NCBI GenBank assembly: GCA_003149835.1
Contig: QAMX01000045.1
Location: 1-11,261 of the forward strand
Source of the DNA: Clostridiales bacterium
GTDB lineage: Bacteria; Bacillota; Clostridia; Oscillospirales; QAMX01
Direction of reading: 5' to 3'
DNA length: 11,261 nt
Part shown: in pieces, positions 1-6,100 of the stretch
Numbering within the stretch: position 1 is the stretch's first letter
How the letters are laid out: the number at the start of each line of letters is the position of its first letter
Translations under genes and position numbers: made by a program
Notes under the pieces: generated by a model
The model's database searches: none
Told to the model about the DNA's origin: nothing
Seen by the model: the letters and a program-made list of their open reading frames with translations, nothing else

Positions 1-180
1 AACGGAAAAGTGGAGCGCAGTCACCGGGAGGACCAGAAACGCTTTTACTCCTCCCGCCGCTTTTACTCTCTTGATGACTTTTCCAAGCAGCTTGCTGTCC
101 ACAACCGACGCTCCAACAACTTCCCTATGCGGCCTCTTGCTTGGCTTTCTCCCAATGACTTCGCTGTCCAATTTGTTTGA
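1..180 (+). CDS. Transposase, C-terminal 59 residues (partial, rve/DDE integrase core)
   Basis: Frame 1 is open from the first base to a TGA at 178-180 and encodes 59 residues without a start codon, so the 5' part lies left of the window. It begins NGKVERSHREDQKRFY, the block around the third catalytic acid (the Glu of the DDE triad, here the Glu of KVERSH) in integrase-core transposases. It continues with FYSLDDF, QLAVHNRRSNN and FPMRPLAWLSP, which match the C-terminal tail of IS481-like transposases of gut Firmicutes as I remember them. The enzyme would cut and join the IS ends during transposition. The reading frame is clean up to the IS terminus, so the 3' end of the gene looks intact; activity cannot be judged from this part. 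Confidence 0.85.
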   Translation, partial: NGKVERSHREDQKRFYSSRRFYSLDDFSKQLAVHNRRSNNFPMRPLAWLSPNDFAVQFV

Positions 181-190
181 CAAACTTACA
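1..190 (+). mobile_element. Right end of an insertion sequence (integrase-core type, probably IS481-like)
   Basis: The window starts inside an IS whose transposase ends at 180. The element probably ends at 190: read inwards on the minus strand, its terminus is TGTAAGTTTGTCAAACAAAT, starting with TGT as is usual for IS481/IS3-type elements. The tip contains an 11-bp palindrome (GTTTG A CAAAC, 175-185) that includes the transposase stop codon. Sequence from 191 onward is the coding sequence of the PHP gene, so the boundary is sharp. The left end, the target duplication and the full length lie outside the window. The family name is inferred from the transposase C-terminus and the TGT terminus; another rve-type family is possible. 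Confidence 0.72.
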
Positions 191-731
191 CAAACGGCCG
201 GTAGCTGCCCTCATAACCCGGGCGCAGCGGCAGATAGCGGAGCGGATACTCGATATGGGAGAGCACGTCGATCCCGCCGAGCGCCACCGTCTCGTACAGA
301 TCTTGAAGATAATGGCGCACCACGTCGTTGGGATGCACGGCGTCATAGTCGAGCATATCCGGATCCGCGTCGCCGACAAAGGTGTGGACAGAGCCGAGAA
401 CGACGTCGTACTGCTGGCGGAGCAGCAGCTCGCGCGTCTCCGTCCTGCGGAGGTGCGGCTCGCCGAGCTCAATGCCGTACAGCAGCTTGACCGCGCCGCC
501 CAGACGCTCCTTCGCTTCAAAAAAGCGTTTTCTCGCCTGCTTTTCGTCAAAACGCACGACCTGCCTATCCATGCCCCAGAATTCAAAGAACGGCATCGTC
601 GCCATCGCGTCGCAGTGGTCGGTGATTGCCAAAACGTCGACGCCAAGCGCCGCGGCGGTTTTTCCGAGCGTCTCGACGGTATCATAAGCGTCCGGCGATG
701 AAATGGTATGCGCATGCAGATCTGCGAGCAT
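186..731 (-). pseudogene. PHP-domain metal-dependent phosphatase (HisJ/HisK-like), 3' end lost to the IS insertion
   Basis: The 181-residue product carries most metal-binding motifs of the PHP superfamily: DLHAHT (His6, His8), ITDHCD (Asp38, His39), YGIELG (Glu88), GSVH (His116) and DVLSHIEYP (His159). Complete HisJ-like histidinol-phosphate phosphatases are roughly 240-270 residues long and continue to a final DxH (usually SDAH) metal site. That part is missing. The frame stops right where the IS begins: the terminal Val and the TAA come from the TGTAA of the IS end, so the last native residue is about Phe180. The ATG at 731 has a GGAGG ribosome binding site at 736-740, only 4 nt upstream. 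A private promoter lies at 840-868. With one metal site gone the product is probably inactive. Histidinol phosphatase is only one possibility, since PHP phosphoesterases have several substrates. Confidence 0.85.
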
Positions 732-792
732 AAATCCTCCGTCAGGCGGCCGTCCGAGCGAGACCCGGCGGACCGCCGCTCATCCTTTTGTA

Positions 793-817
793 GCGGCAAA
801 AAAAACCGTTTTGCCGC
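793..817 (-). other. Hairpin in the 5' leader of the PHP gene
   Basis: GCGGCAAAA (793-801) and TTTTGCCGC (809-817) form a perfect 9-bp stem with a 7-nt loop. It sits between the PHP promoter (-10 at 840-845) and the start codon at 731. Read on the minus strand it is followed by TACAAAAGG and not by a T tract, so it does not look like a terminator. It may stabilise the 5' end of the message; no known leader class is recognised. Confidence 0.5.
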
Positions 818-839
818 CCCTAAAAAACTTCAAGAATTG

Positions 840-868
840 ATTATATCATATTTTCCACTGTCTGGCAA
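840..868 (-). promoter_or_regulatory. Vegetative promoter of the PHP gene
   Basis: On the minus strand TTGCCA (863-868) is followed by a 17-bp spacer and TATAAT (840-845), preceded by TGA as an extended -10. The start of transcription would be near 833, leaving a leader of about 100 nt before the ATG at 731. It lies downstream of the T-box terminator, so the PHP gene does not depend on T-box read-through. Confidence 0.75.
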
Positions 869-917
869 GCGCTGCGCGCCCCGGTCCGCGCCGGAGATCT
901 TTTGAATCCCTCTCCCC

Positions 918-936
918 GTCCGGCGAAACGCCGGAC
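918..936. repeat. Perfect 8-bp inverted repeat (hairpin)
   Basis: GTCCGGCG (918-925), loop AAA and CGCCGGAC (929-936) form a strong stem in the gap between the T-box terminator and the PHP promoter. A second small palindrome, AGGAGA-TGGC-TCTCCT (939-954), lies beside it. Neither is followed by a T tract on either strand. The gap from 869 to 985 shows no start codon with a ribosome binding site and no recognisable gene remnant. Confidence 0.5.
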
Positions 937-985
937 AGAGGAGATGGCTCTCCTGCCGGTCTGTCCGTCTGCGGTGCTGTTTCTG

Positions 986-1026
986 AAAATAAAAAAGTCC
1001 TAAGCCGAAATCAATCGACTTAGGAC
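986..1026 (-). terminator. Intrinsic terminator of the T-box leader
   Basis: The minus strand has a 12-bp stem (GTCCTAAGTCGA at 1026-1015, loop TTGATT, TCGGCTTAGGAC at 1008-997, with one T-G pair), followed by TTTTTT (996-991) and ATTTT. It directly follows the T-box motif, which is the usual layout: antiterminator and terminator are alternative folds. Uncharged tRNA would favour read-through. Confidence 0.9.
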
Positions 1027-1275
1027 GAACTGACAAGCCCGCGTTACCACCTAAATTCAGAGTTTCCTCTGCGCTCTGCCGGTACGACAAAATACCGCTC
1101 TCCCTTTATACGGCGGAAATTCCGTTGAAGCCTACTGGATTTTTCAAAATCTTTCGGTTCACAGCTCAGGGACCGCTTCTATAACTCCCCCACGAAAGCT
1201 TTCACCAACCGCCTTCTCTCTTTGCAGCGGAGCGCTATATACTCTTTCCCGTCATTGCCGTTTTGTTATTCAATT
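986..1275 (-). promoter_or_regulatory. T-box riboswitch, probably alanine-responsive, without a cognate target gene
   Basis: All main T-box parts can be placed on the minus strand. Stem I has a base helix GGGA (1250-1247) with TCCC (1172-1169), an S-turn AGTA (1243-1240) opposite GAA (1179-1177), and the distal AGAGAG...GGTTGGTG element (1221-1203). The T-box AGGTGGTAACGCG lies at 1052-1040, and the terminator follows at 1026-986. The three bases after GAA, followed by one purine and then the base helix, are GCG (1176-1174), an Ala codon. This spacing follows the known glyQS and leucine-type leaders. The TGGT bulge calls for a tRNA with A73, which fits tRNA-Ala and excludes tRNA-His (C73). 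A shift by one base would read CGG (Arg). No synthetase or biosynthetic gene follows; the next gene is the truncated PHP gene, about 255 bp downstream with its own promoter. Confidence 0.88.
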
Positions 1276-1281
1276 TTATTC

Positions 1282-1310
1282 AGTATATCACGGGATGGCT
1301 TCAATGTCAA
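1282..1310 (-). promoter_or_regulatory. Promoter of the T-box leader
   Basis: TTGACA (1305-1310), a 17-bp spacer and TATACT (1282-1287), with TGA just before the -10, give a near-consensus vegetative promoter on the minus strand. Transcription should start around 1275, at the 5' edge of the T-box. Confidence 0.88.
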
Positions 1311-1315
1311 CCCTT

Positions 1316-1346
1316 GATCTGAGATTTTTCCGTTTCTCCTCAGATC
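1316..1346. repeat. Stem-loop across the stop codon of the DHHW gene
   Basis: GATCTGAG (1316-1323) and CTCAGATC (1339-1346) are perfectly complementary over 8 bp with a 15-nt loop. The TGA stop of the DHHW lipoprotein gene (1340-1342) lies inside one arm. No T tract follows on the minus strand, and the T-box -35 box begins 6 nt beyond it. It may be an imperfect terminator or an mRNA 3'-end stabiliser. Confidence 0.55.
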
Positions 1347-2524
1347 ATCTTCTTCAAATACTGATTGATCCCCGGCAGCAGCACCGCGGCGTTGACGCAG
1401 ACGATATCCGTCGCGCCGTGCTCTTTGGCAAAGCTGATCAGGTTCAGCGACGGCTTGCCGTCGGCGTTGAACTGGCGCGGGTCGATGACGTAGATTTCCT
1501 CGAAATGATCGGTGAGAAACGGCACGAGCGCGTTTCCGTAGGATTCTTTGGTCACAATGCAAACCCTGCCGTTTTTGACCGTATCGCTGACGATATGGGA
1601 AATCGGGTTGTCTCCGGCGATAAACATGCTGTATTTCGCCGAGCGCGCCATTTTATCCGCCGACTCCTGGCTGGCGACGACGGAGCGCGAGCCGCCGTTG
1701 GTCATGGACGGGGAGGTATACACCGTCATCGTCGACGGATTGATGGGGCGGAAGTACTCGACGCTGTCAGGGTTGTTGTAAAAACGATCCGCGTAGTCCT
1801 TCGCGTAGATGCTCATCGTGCCGACAAAGTTCTCTACGACGCCCGTCTCATATTCGGAGAGCGCATGCGGCGTCAGGCCGGCGGCCTTGCAAAAGGCGAC
1901 ATAGGCGTAATAGGCGCCGCGCTGCGTCCAGTGGTGGTCGGTGCGGAAGTAGAGATATTCCGTCGTGTGCTGGCTGAGCTCCGACCATGTGTCGACGCCG
2001 ACCGCGCCGTTTTCCAGCGCCGCGTAGATCACGTCCATCGCGCGCTTCTGAGAGCGCGTTCCCGCCTGAAATTTTTCCGGAGCGCAGAATTCCACCGCGC
2101 TCGGGCAAAACATCGCGTAGACGTTGACATCCGGCAGCTGCGCCTTGATCGACGAAACCGTGCCGGCGTATGATTCGAGCACGCTGTCGACGCCGTAGTA
2201 ATGCTCCATAGCGGAATTGCCGATGACGATTACCGCGCCGGTGTCGATCGGCGTCTTGTCCGCATCCTGCGCGTCGCGGCCGGAGGACTGGACAAACGTC
2301 GTCGTGACCGGCGGCTCGGTGATCTCCGGCGTTGTGACCGGCGTCGTATCCGATGAGTCGGTTTTCGGCTCGTCCGGTGTGCTTGCCGGCGCGGACACGC
2401 TGTGCTCTGCCGTGCCTGAGGTGGTCTGCTGCGGTTCGCCGTCGGAACAGGCCGCAAGCGGCGCGAGCATCAGCATGGCGGTCAAAAATAAGAGTATGCG
2501 TTTCGGCTTATTCATTGGTTTCAT
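1340..2524 (-). CDS. DHHW-family secreted lipoprotein (SGNH/AlgX-like, probable polysaccharide-modifying protein)
   Basis: The protein has a basic start, a hydrophobic segment and a lipobox (LAPLAAC, Cys41 when counted from the first ATG at 2569), so it should be a membrane-anchored lipoprotein outside the cell. A Ser/Thr/Pro-rich linker (about residues 45-95) follows. The folded domain contains FRTDHHWTQRGAYYAY (DHHW at 211-214), the signature of the DHHW family, together with VIGNSAM (115-121) and KESYGNA (341-347), which recall SGNH-like blocks. Relatives such as AlgX and DltD-like proteins move acyl groups onto exported polymers, but the role here is inferred. Starts are possible at 2569, 2554, 2524 and 2515. 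I chose 2524 because it gives an ordinary signal peptide, although none has a strong ribosome binding site. It follows the esterase gene closely and is probably co-transcribed with it. Confidence 0.8.
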   Translation of the reverse strand: MKPMNKPKRILLFLTAMLMLAPLAACSDGEPQQTTSGTAEHSVSAPASTPDEPKTDSSDTTPVTTPEITEPPVTTTFVQSSGRDAQDADKTPIDTGAVIVIGNSAMEHYYGVDSVLESYAGTVSSIKAQLPDVNVYAMFCPSAVEFCAPEKFQAGTRSQKRAMDVIYAALENGAVGVDTWSELSQHTTEYLYFRTDHHWTQRGAYYAYVAFCKAAGLTPHALSEYETGVVENFVGTMSIYAKDYADRFYNNPDSVEYFRPINPSTMTVYTSPSMTNGGSRSVVASQESADKMARSAKYSMFIAGDNPISHIVSDTVKNGRVCIVTKESYGNALVPFLTDHFEEIYVIDPRQFNADGKPSLNLISFAKEHGATDIVCVNAAVLLPGINQYLKKMI

Positions 2525-2591
2525 ATGCAAGGATTTTCCAACCTTTCGTCTCATTTGTTTCCGGCGCATGGCCGCGCCCGGAACATATGCG

Positions 2592-4073
2592 TTATTTCGT
2601 CAGTTCAAACGCTACGGCGGGCAAGCCGCTCGCGGCGATCAGGTTTGAGGTGTCGTCGTCGAGCACCCGCAGGGCATGTCCGTAGCGCACGCCGTCGGCG
2701 GTTCCGTCGCAGAGCACGCGAACGGCGTCGCCCTCCGCCACTGCGTCCGCGCGCCGCCACTCTCCGCCCAAATAAACTTCAAAGCCTTTGAGCGCGCCGC
2801 GCTTCGCCTTTAACCCCGCAGAAGCGCACGCGAAGGAAACGACAACGCTCCCGTCGTGATACGCAGCCGCGACAGGATACGGGCAGATACAGTCTTCGTA
2901 TCGGCCGGCCCCGTAGACGAGACAGGCCGCGGCCAGAGCCATCCGGTCGCCGACCGGCTTTTTGCGGATCGCGTGAGCGCCGTCGGGCTGACCCGGCAAC
3001 CACCCGGTATCCATCGAGCAAACGACCTCGTAGTCGGGACAGCCGCCTGTTTTCACGCGCGTCTGCGCCATGCGCAGATTCGGCGCCTCGACAAAATCGC
3101 CGGAATCGATGCGGATCTCCGTCCCGTCGTCCAGCAGCACCGCTTCCCCGTAGGTCGTGAGCTGCACGTTGAGAAAGAGCAGCCGCTCGTTTCCAAAGCG
3201 GACGCGGAGCGCGTCGATATAGAGCCGCAGCGCAAGGTCGTACACATCCGCCTTGCGGGCATCCGCTTCGCCTTGAAAAAACAGCATGCCGCGGCAGGTC
3301 AACTGTTCGAACGGCGCGGTCATCGCGTTGTAAATCTGCGAGGCTTCGAGCCGGCACTCGCCGAAGCTCGCGTGCCGGCCCGCCATTGAAGCGGGAAAGC
3401 ACTTTTCCGCCTCAGCCGGGGCGAGCAGCGAAAGCGGCACGCCGCCGCAGGCGCACATGACGACGCCGACCGGAACCGCCGGATTCAGCTCAGCCATCCT
3501 GCGGGCAAAAAAGTACCCGATGGCCGAAAAGCTGCCCTGTTCCGGCATCAGCGCATCCCGATCTGCAAACGACCAGCCGCCGCCCGATACGGCGTTGCGC
3601 TGCGGCGTATCCTTCGGATACGGCGATTCAAACAGCTCCGTCTCCCGTTGGCGGAACAGACGGATCGGGTGTTCACGCGAAGCGCTGTCGATACAGTCGC
3701 GGTATAAATCGTATAAAAGCCTGCCGTTTCCCGTATGCGAGCCGCAGATGGGCATAGAGGCGTTACTCTGTCCGCCGACGAGCCACACGTCTCCGGTCAG
3801 CACGCCGCGAAAAGACGCGACCGCTTCCCCGTCGACTGACACCGCCAGAACATGACCCTCCGAATCCGCCGCAAATGGCGACTCAAACCGCGCTTTCCAT
3901 GCGCCGTTTTCAATCCGGCCGCGCGCCGACGCGCCCCGAAAAGCGACCTCAACCCATTTGCCGTCGTCCTGTTCGGAAGCCGTACCGGTCACGCTGAACG
4001 CCGCGTCGCGCTGGACGACCATATTGTCTGAAAAGACGTTTGAAACAGAAAACCGCCTGCGCTCCGTGAGCAT
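2592..4073 (-). CDS. Sialate O-acetylesterase-like SGNH hydrolase
   Basis: The 493-residue protein shows the block order of the sialate O-acetylesterase family. N-terminal VFSDNMVVQRD (13-23) matches the family's DxMVLQR motif. GDVWLVGGQSN (94-104) holds the nucleophile Ser103. FFQGEAD (265-271) corresponds to the W-QGExD block. PDGAHAIRKKPVGDRMA (363-379) supplies the probable Asp364 and His367 of the triad. The family removes O-acetyl groups from sialic acids or from plant and host polysaccharides. There is no signal peptide, so it should act in the cytoplasm on imported sugars. The ATG at 4073 has GGAAGAGGA (4089-4081) 7 nt upstream and a promoter at 4120-4148. Its stop lies 22-67 bp before the DHHW gene, depending on that gene's start. 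The exact substrate is not visible from the sequence. Confidence 0.88.
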   Translation of the reverse strand: MLTERRRFSVSNVFSDNMVVQRDAAFSVTGTASEQDDGKWVEVAFRGASARGRIENGAWKARFESPFAADSEGHVLAVSVDGEAVASFRGVLTGDVWLVGGQSNASMPICGSHTGNGRLLYDLYRDCIDSASREHPIRLFRQRETELFESPYPKDTPQRNAVSGGGWSFADRDALMPEQGSFSAIGYFFARRMAELNPAVPVGVVMCACGGVPLSLLAPAEAEKCFPASMAGRHASFGECRLEASQIYNAMTAPFEQLTCRGMLFFQGEADARKADVYDLALRLYIDALRVRFGNERLLFLNVQLTTYGEAVLLDDGTEIRIDSGDFVEAPNLRMAQTRVKTGGCPDYEVVCSMDTGWLPGQPDGAHAIRKKPVGDRMALAAACLVYGAGRYEDCICPYPVAAAYHDGSVVVSFACASAGLKAKRGALKGFEVYLGGEWRRADAVAEGDAVRVLCDGTADGVRYGHALRVLDDDTSNLIAASGLPAVAFELTK

Positions 4074-4119
4074 TCAATCATCCTCTTCCGGCTGTATTTT
4101 CAGGGATTTGGCTTCTATC

Positions 4120-4148
4120 ATTATAAGCGAAACATGTGAATTTTTCAT
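4120..4148 (-). promoter_or_regulatory. Probable promoter of the esterase-DHHW operon
   Basis: On the minus strand TATAAT (4120-4125) is a perfect -10. ATGAAA (4143-4148), 17 bp away, matches 4 of 6 positions of the -35 consensus. The -35 region overlaps an imperfect palindrome (TGTGAA, ttt, TTCATG on the + strand, 4135-4149), a possible operator. The start of transcription would be near 4113. Confidence 0.62.
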
Positions 4149-4262
4149 GACCAACTGTCATCATTCCCCATCCCGCCGGAAATTTATTTTCTTTTAGCCC
4201 GCTCTCGGGCGCGGGGTGCGGCCGCCCGACAAATCTATCACACGGAAATCGACAAAATCCGT

Positions 4263-4291
4263 TTGACAAGTCGCCGGCGCTATGATATACT
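4263..4291 (+). promoter_or_regulatory. Promoter of the SLOG-hydrolase operon
   Basis: TTGACA (4263-4268), 17 bp and TATACT (4286-4291) with an extended TGA before the -10 make a near-consensus vegetative promoter. Transcription should start near 4298, about 72 nt before the ATG at 4370. An 11-bp inverted repeat (GCGGCCGCCCG at 4218-4228 and its complement at 4323-4333) flanks the promoter; it is GC-rich and may be chance. Nothing else is seen in the 296-bp divergent gap from 4074 to 4369. Confidence 0.88.
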
Positions 4292-4369
4292 AACCCCATG
4301 AACTATTGTTTGGATTCTGCGCCGGGCGGCCGCGATCTCCGCTTACGCGCCGGCTGAAAAGGGGTTGTC

Positions 4370-4927
4370 ATGGAGAGAACAGAGCAAACGGGGATCGACA
4401 AAACGGCCATGTTCACGGGACACCGGCATATCGCGGCCGCCGAACAGGACAGGCTGCGCCGCGAGCTGCCGGAGATTGTGGCTGATCTGAGTCACGACGG
4501 CATCCGCACCTTTATCAGCGGCGCGGCGATCGGGTTCGACACGCTGGCGGCGCAGTCGGTTCTGGCGGCGCGCGCGGCGGGCCTGCCGGTTTTTCTGACG
4601 CTCGCGGTTCCCTGCCTCAACCAGGACGCGCTGTGGCAGAAACGAGACCGATCGGCGTACGCCGCCCTGCTCAAAGCCGCCGATAAGGTCGTCTACACCT
4701 CGTATACGCCGTATTATGACGGCTGTATGCAGCTCCGCAACCGCTACATGGTCGAGAACGCCGCCGTATGCGTCGCGTATTTCAACGGCGAAAAAGGCGG
4801 AACGGCTTCGACCTGTCAAATGGCCCGTTCGTTCGGGCGCAGGGTATTTAACCTCTGCTCAAAAGAAGCGGAAACCATGCAGCTCCGGCTGTCTGACCTG
4901 CCGGAAGCCGGCGCTTTCAACCGTTAA
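4370..4927 (+). CDS. DUF1273/SLOG-family protein (YpsA-like)
   Basis: This 185-residue protein carries the block order of the DUF1273 family, whose Rossmann-like SLOG fold binds nucleotide-type ligands. FTGHR (15-19) starts the first strand, SGAAIGFDTLAA (50-61) is the glycine-rich binding region, and PCxxQ (81-85) and RNRYMVENAAVC (123-134) follow, with the GGTAST block (143-148) near the end. The length is normal for the family (about 180 residues). B. subtilis YpsA belongs here and has been linked to cell division, but no enzyme activity is established, and I infer none. The ATG at 4370 follows AAAAGGGG (4357-4364) at a good distance. It is the first gene of an operon with the hydrolase 37 bp downstream. 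The product is probably cytoplasmic. Confidence 0.88.
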   Translation: MERTEQTGIDKTAMFTGHRHIAAAEQDRLRRELPEIVADLSHDGIRTFISGAAIGFDTLAAQSVLAARAAGLPVFLTLAVPCLNQDALWQKRDRSAYAALLKAADKVVYTSYTPYYDGCMQLRNRYMVENAAVCVAYFNGEKGGTASTCQMARSFGRRVFNLCSKEAETMQLRLSDLPEAGAFNR

Positions 4928-4964
4928 TCAATCGAATTCAGAGAACAGAAAAGGGAGAAACGAT

Positions 4965-5981
4965 ATGAGAAAAGAAGATTTGGACGCTTATTTCAACGGC
5001 CTCATCGCCGCGCGGCTGACTGACTGTCTCTCGGTCGCCGTCGCTTACAAGGGCGAAACGGCATACGCCTTCTGCGGAGCCGACCGTGCCCGGCCGGCCT
5101 ACGCCGGATTCGACGAGACGACGCGATTCAACATCGGCTCCGTGACCAAGCCGGTAACGGCGGCGCTGCTGGCGCTGCTTGTGGAGCGCGGCCTCGTCTC
5201 GGATACGGACAAGGTTCAGCGCTATATCCCCGAATACCCGCTGGGCAGCGTCTCGCTATATCATCTCCTCACGCATTCCGCCGGCTATGACAACGCCGAT
5301 TTTGCGTTTCCCGCCCCGCAAAGCTTCGACGATCAGAAGCGCTATCTGCGCGATATCTACTCGGTAGAGCGGCTGACCGCCGCGCCCGGCGAAAAGGCCG
5401 GCTATTTCTCCATGGGCTACACCATTCTCATGGACGTCATTGAGCGCGTCAGCGGACAGGACATCGAGACGTTTGCGCAGGAAAACCTTTTTCGCCCTCT
5501 CGGCATGACCGAAACGACGTATGATACCCGCAAGCTCTCGCCGCAGCAGACGGTCATGCCGTACCTGAAAGGCGAAGACCGCTTTCTCTCCCTGCTCTCC
5601 GTGCCGCCGACCGGCGATTCCGGCCTGTATACGACGGCGGCGGATCTGCTCAAATTCGGCCTCATGTTTGCCGACGCCGCCAACGGCCGCGGGAATCGAG
5701 TCTTTTCCGCTCCGGCTTTCCGGTACATGCTCGCCGAGTTCACGCACGGCAGATTCCACAAAACGCCGGTCTTCTGGACGAAATTGGACTTTGACACCTA
5801 CCGCTGCTTTGCCGAGCTCTCCTCGCCCAACACTTTCGGCCACACCGGTTTTTCCGGCTGTATGCTCTCCGTCGATACCGACAGCGACGTCGCCGTCGCG
5901 ATTCTCACAAACAGCTGTTGGCTGCATGAGGATTGGAGCAACTACCGCAGAATCATCAACCGCGTCATGAGCGCGCTGTAA
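4965..5981 (+). CDS. Beta-lactamase-fold serine hydrolase (class C/PBP-like, cytoplasmic)
   Basis: The protein has 338 residues from the ATG at 4965, chosen because GGGAG (4953-4957) lies 7 nt upstream. The upstream reading frame overlaps the SLOG gene and has no such site. The active-site motif SVTK (59-62) supplies the nucleophile Ser59 and Lys62. HTG (293-295) corresponds to the KTG/HxG motif. The expected Tyr-x-Asn motif reads Tyr147-Phe148-Ser149, so the Asn is replaced by Ser. VSLYHLLTHSAGY (96-108) and ENLFRPLGMTETTY (173-186) are family landmarks. No signal peptide or membrane segment is visible, so a cell-wall role is less likely. Esterase, amidase or peptidase activity on a small intracellular substrate is more plausible than antibiotic resistance. 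It is co-transcribed with the SLOG gene and followed by a strong terminator. Confidence 0.88.
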   Translation: MRKEDLDAYFNGLIAARLTDCLSVAVAYKGETAYAFCGADRARPAYAGFDETTRFNIGSVTKPVTAALLALLVERGLVSDTDKVQRYIPEYPLGSVSLYHLLTHSAGYDNADFAFPAPQSFDDQKRYLRDIYSVERLTAAPGEKAGYFSMGYTILMDVIERVSGQDIETFAQENLFRPLGMTETTYDTRKLSPQQTVMPYLKGEDRFLSLLSVPPTGDSGLYTTAADLLKFGLMFADAANGRGNRVFSAPAFRYMLAEFTHGRFHKTPVFWTKLDFDTYRCFAELSSPNTFGHTGFSGCMLSVDTDSDVAVAILTNSCWLHEDWSNYRRIINRVMSAL

Positions 5982-5987
5982 GAGACG

Positions 5988-6041
5988 AAAAACGGAACGC
6001 CGCCGCGCCGGGAAATTCCGGCGCGGCGGCGTTCCGTTTTT
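5988..6041. terminator. Bidirectional intrinsic terminator
   Basis: A perfect 21-bp stem (5991-6011 with 6018-6038; GC-rich centre, loop GAAATT) is followed by a T run on the + strand (6037-6041) and preceded by an A run (5988-5992) that gives Ts on the minus strand. It ends the SLOG-hydrolase operon from the left and the helD-mrnC operon from the right. The remaining 60 bp up to 6100 contain only a weak 5-bp hairpin. Confidence 0.95.
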
Positions 6042-6100
6042 ACTCTTTTGATCCGGTCCGGCCGCGTCATATTCCGCTCCGCCTCTGCGCAGCCGGAGGC

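Noticed and set aside
125..799. Minus-strand open frame of 224 codons overlapping the PHP gene
   Set aside because: It is in another frame of the clearly recognised PHP gene, is rich in Arg, Ser and Cys, and has no family motif; it is a shadow.
918..936. Strong hairpin considered as a terminator between T-box and PHP gene
   Set aside because: No T tract follows on either strand.
830..1090. Minus-strand 86-codon frame after the T-box
   Set aside because: It begins inside the T-box leader, runs through the antiterminator and terminator, and has no ribosome binding site, so it is not the T-box target.
1021..1275. Histidine-specific T-box for the downstream PHP gene
   Set aside because: The specifier region holds no His codon in the expected position, and the TGGT bulge does not match the C73 of tRNA-His.
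1295..2173. Long plus-strand frame opposite the DHHW gene
   Set aside because: Antisense frame in GC-rich DNA with Arg-, Asp- and Val-rich sequence and no motif; the minus-strand frame has a lipobox and the DHHW block.
4218..4333. 11-bp inverted repeat (GCGGCCGCCCG) flanking the SLOG promoter, considered as a regulatory site or mobile element end
   Set aside because: The arms are 94 bp apart, made of a self-palindromic GC-rich core, and no target duplication or transposase lies between them; chance is likely in this base composition.
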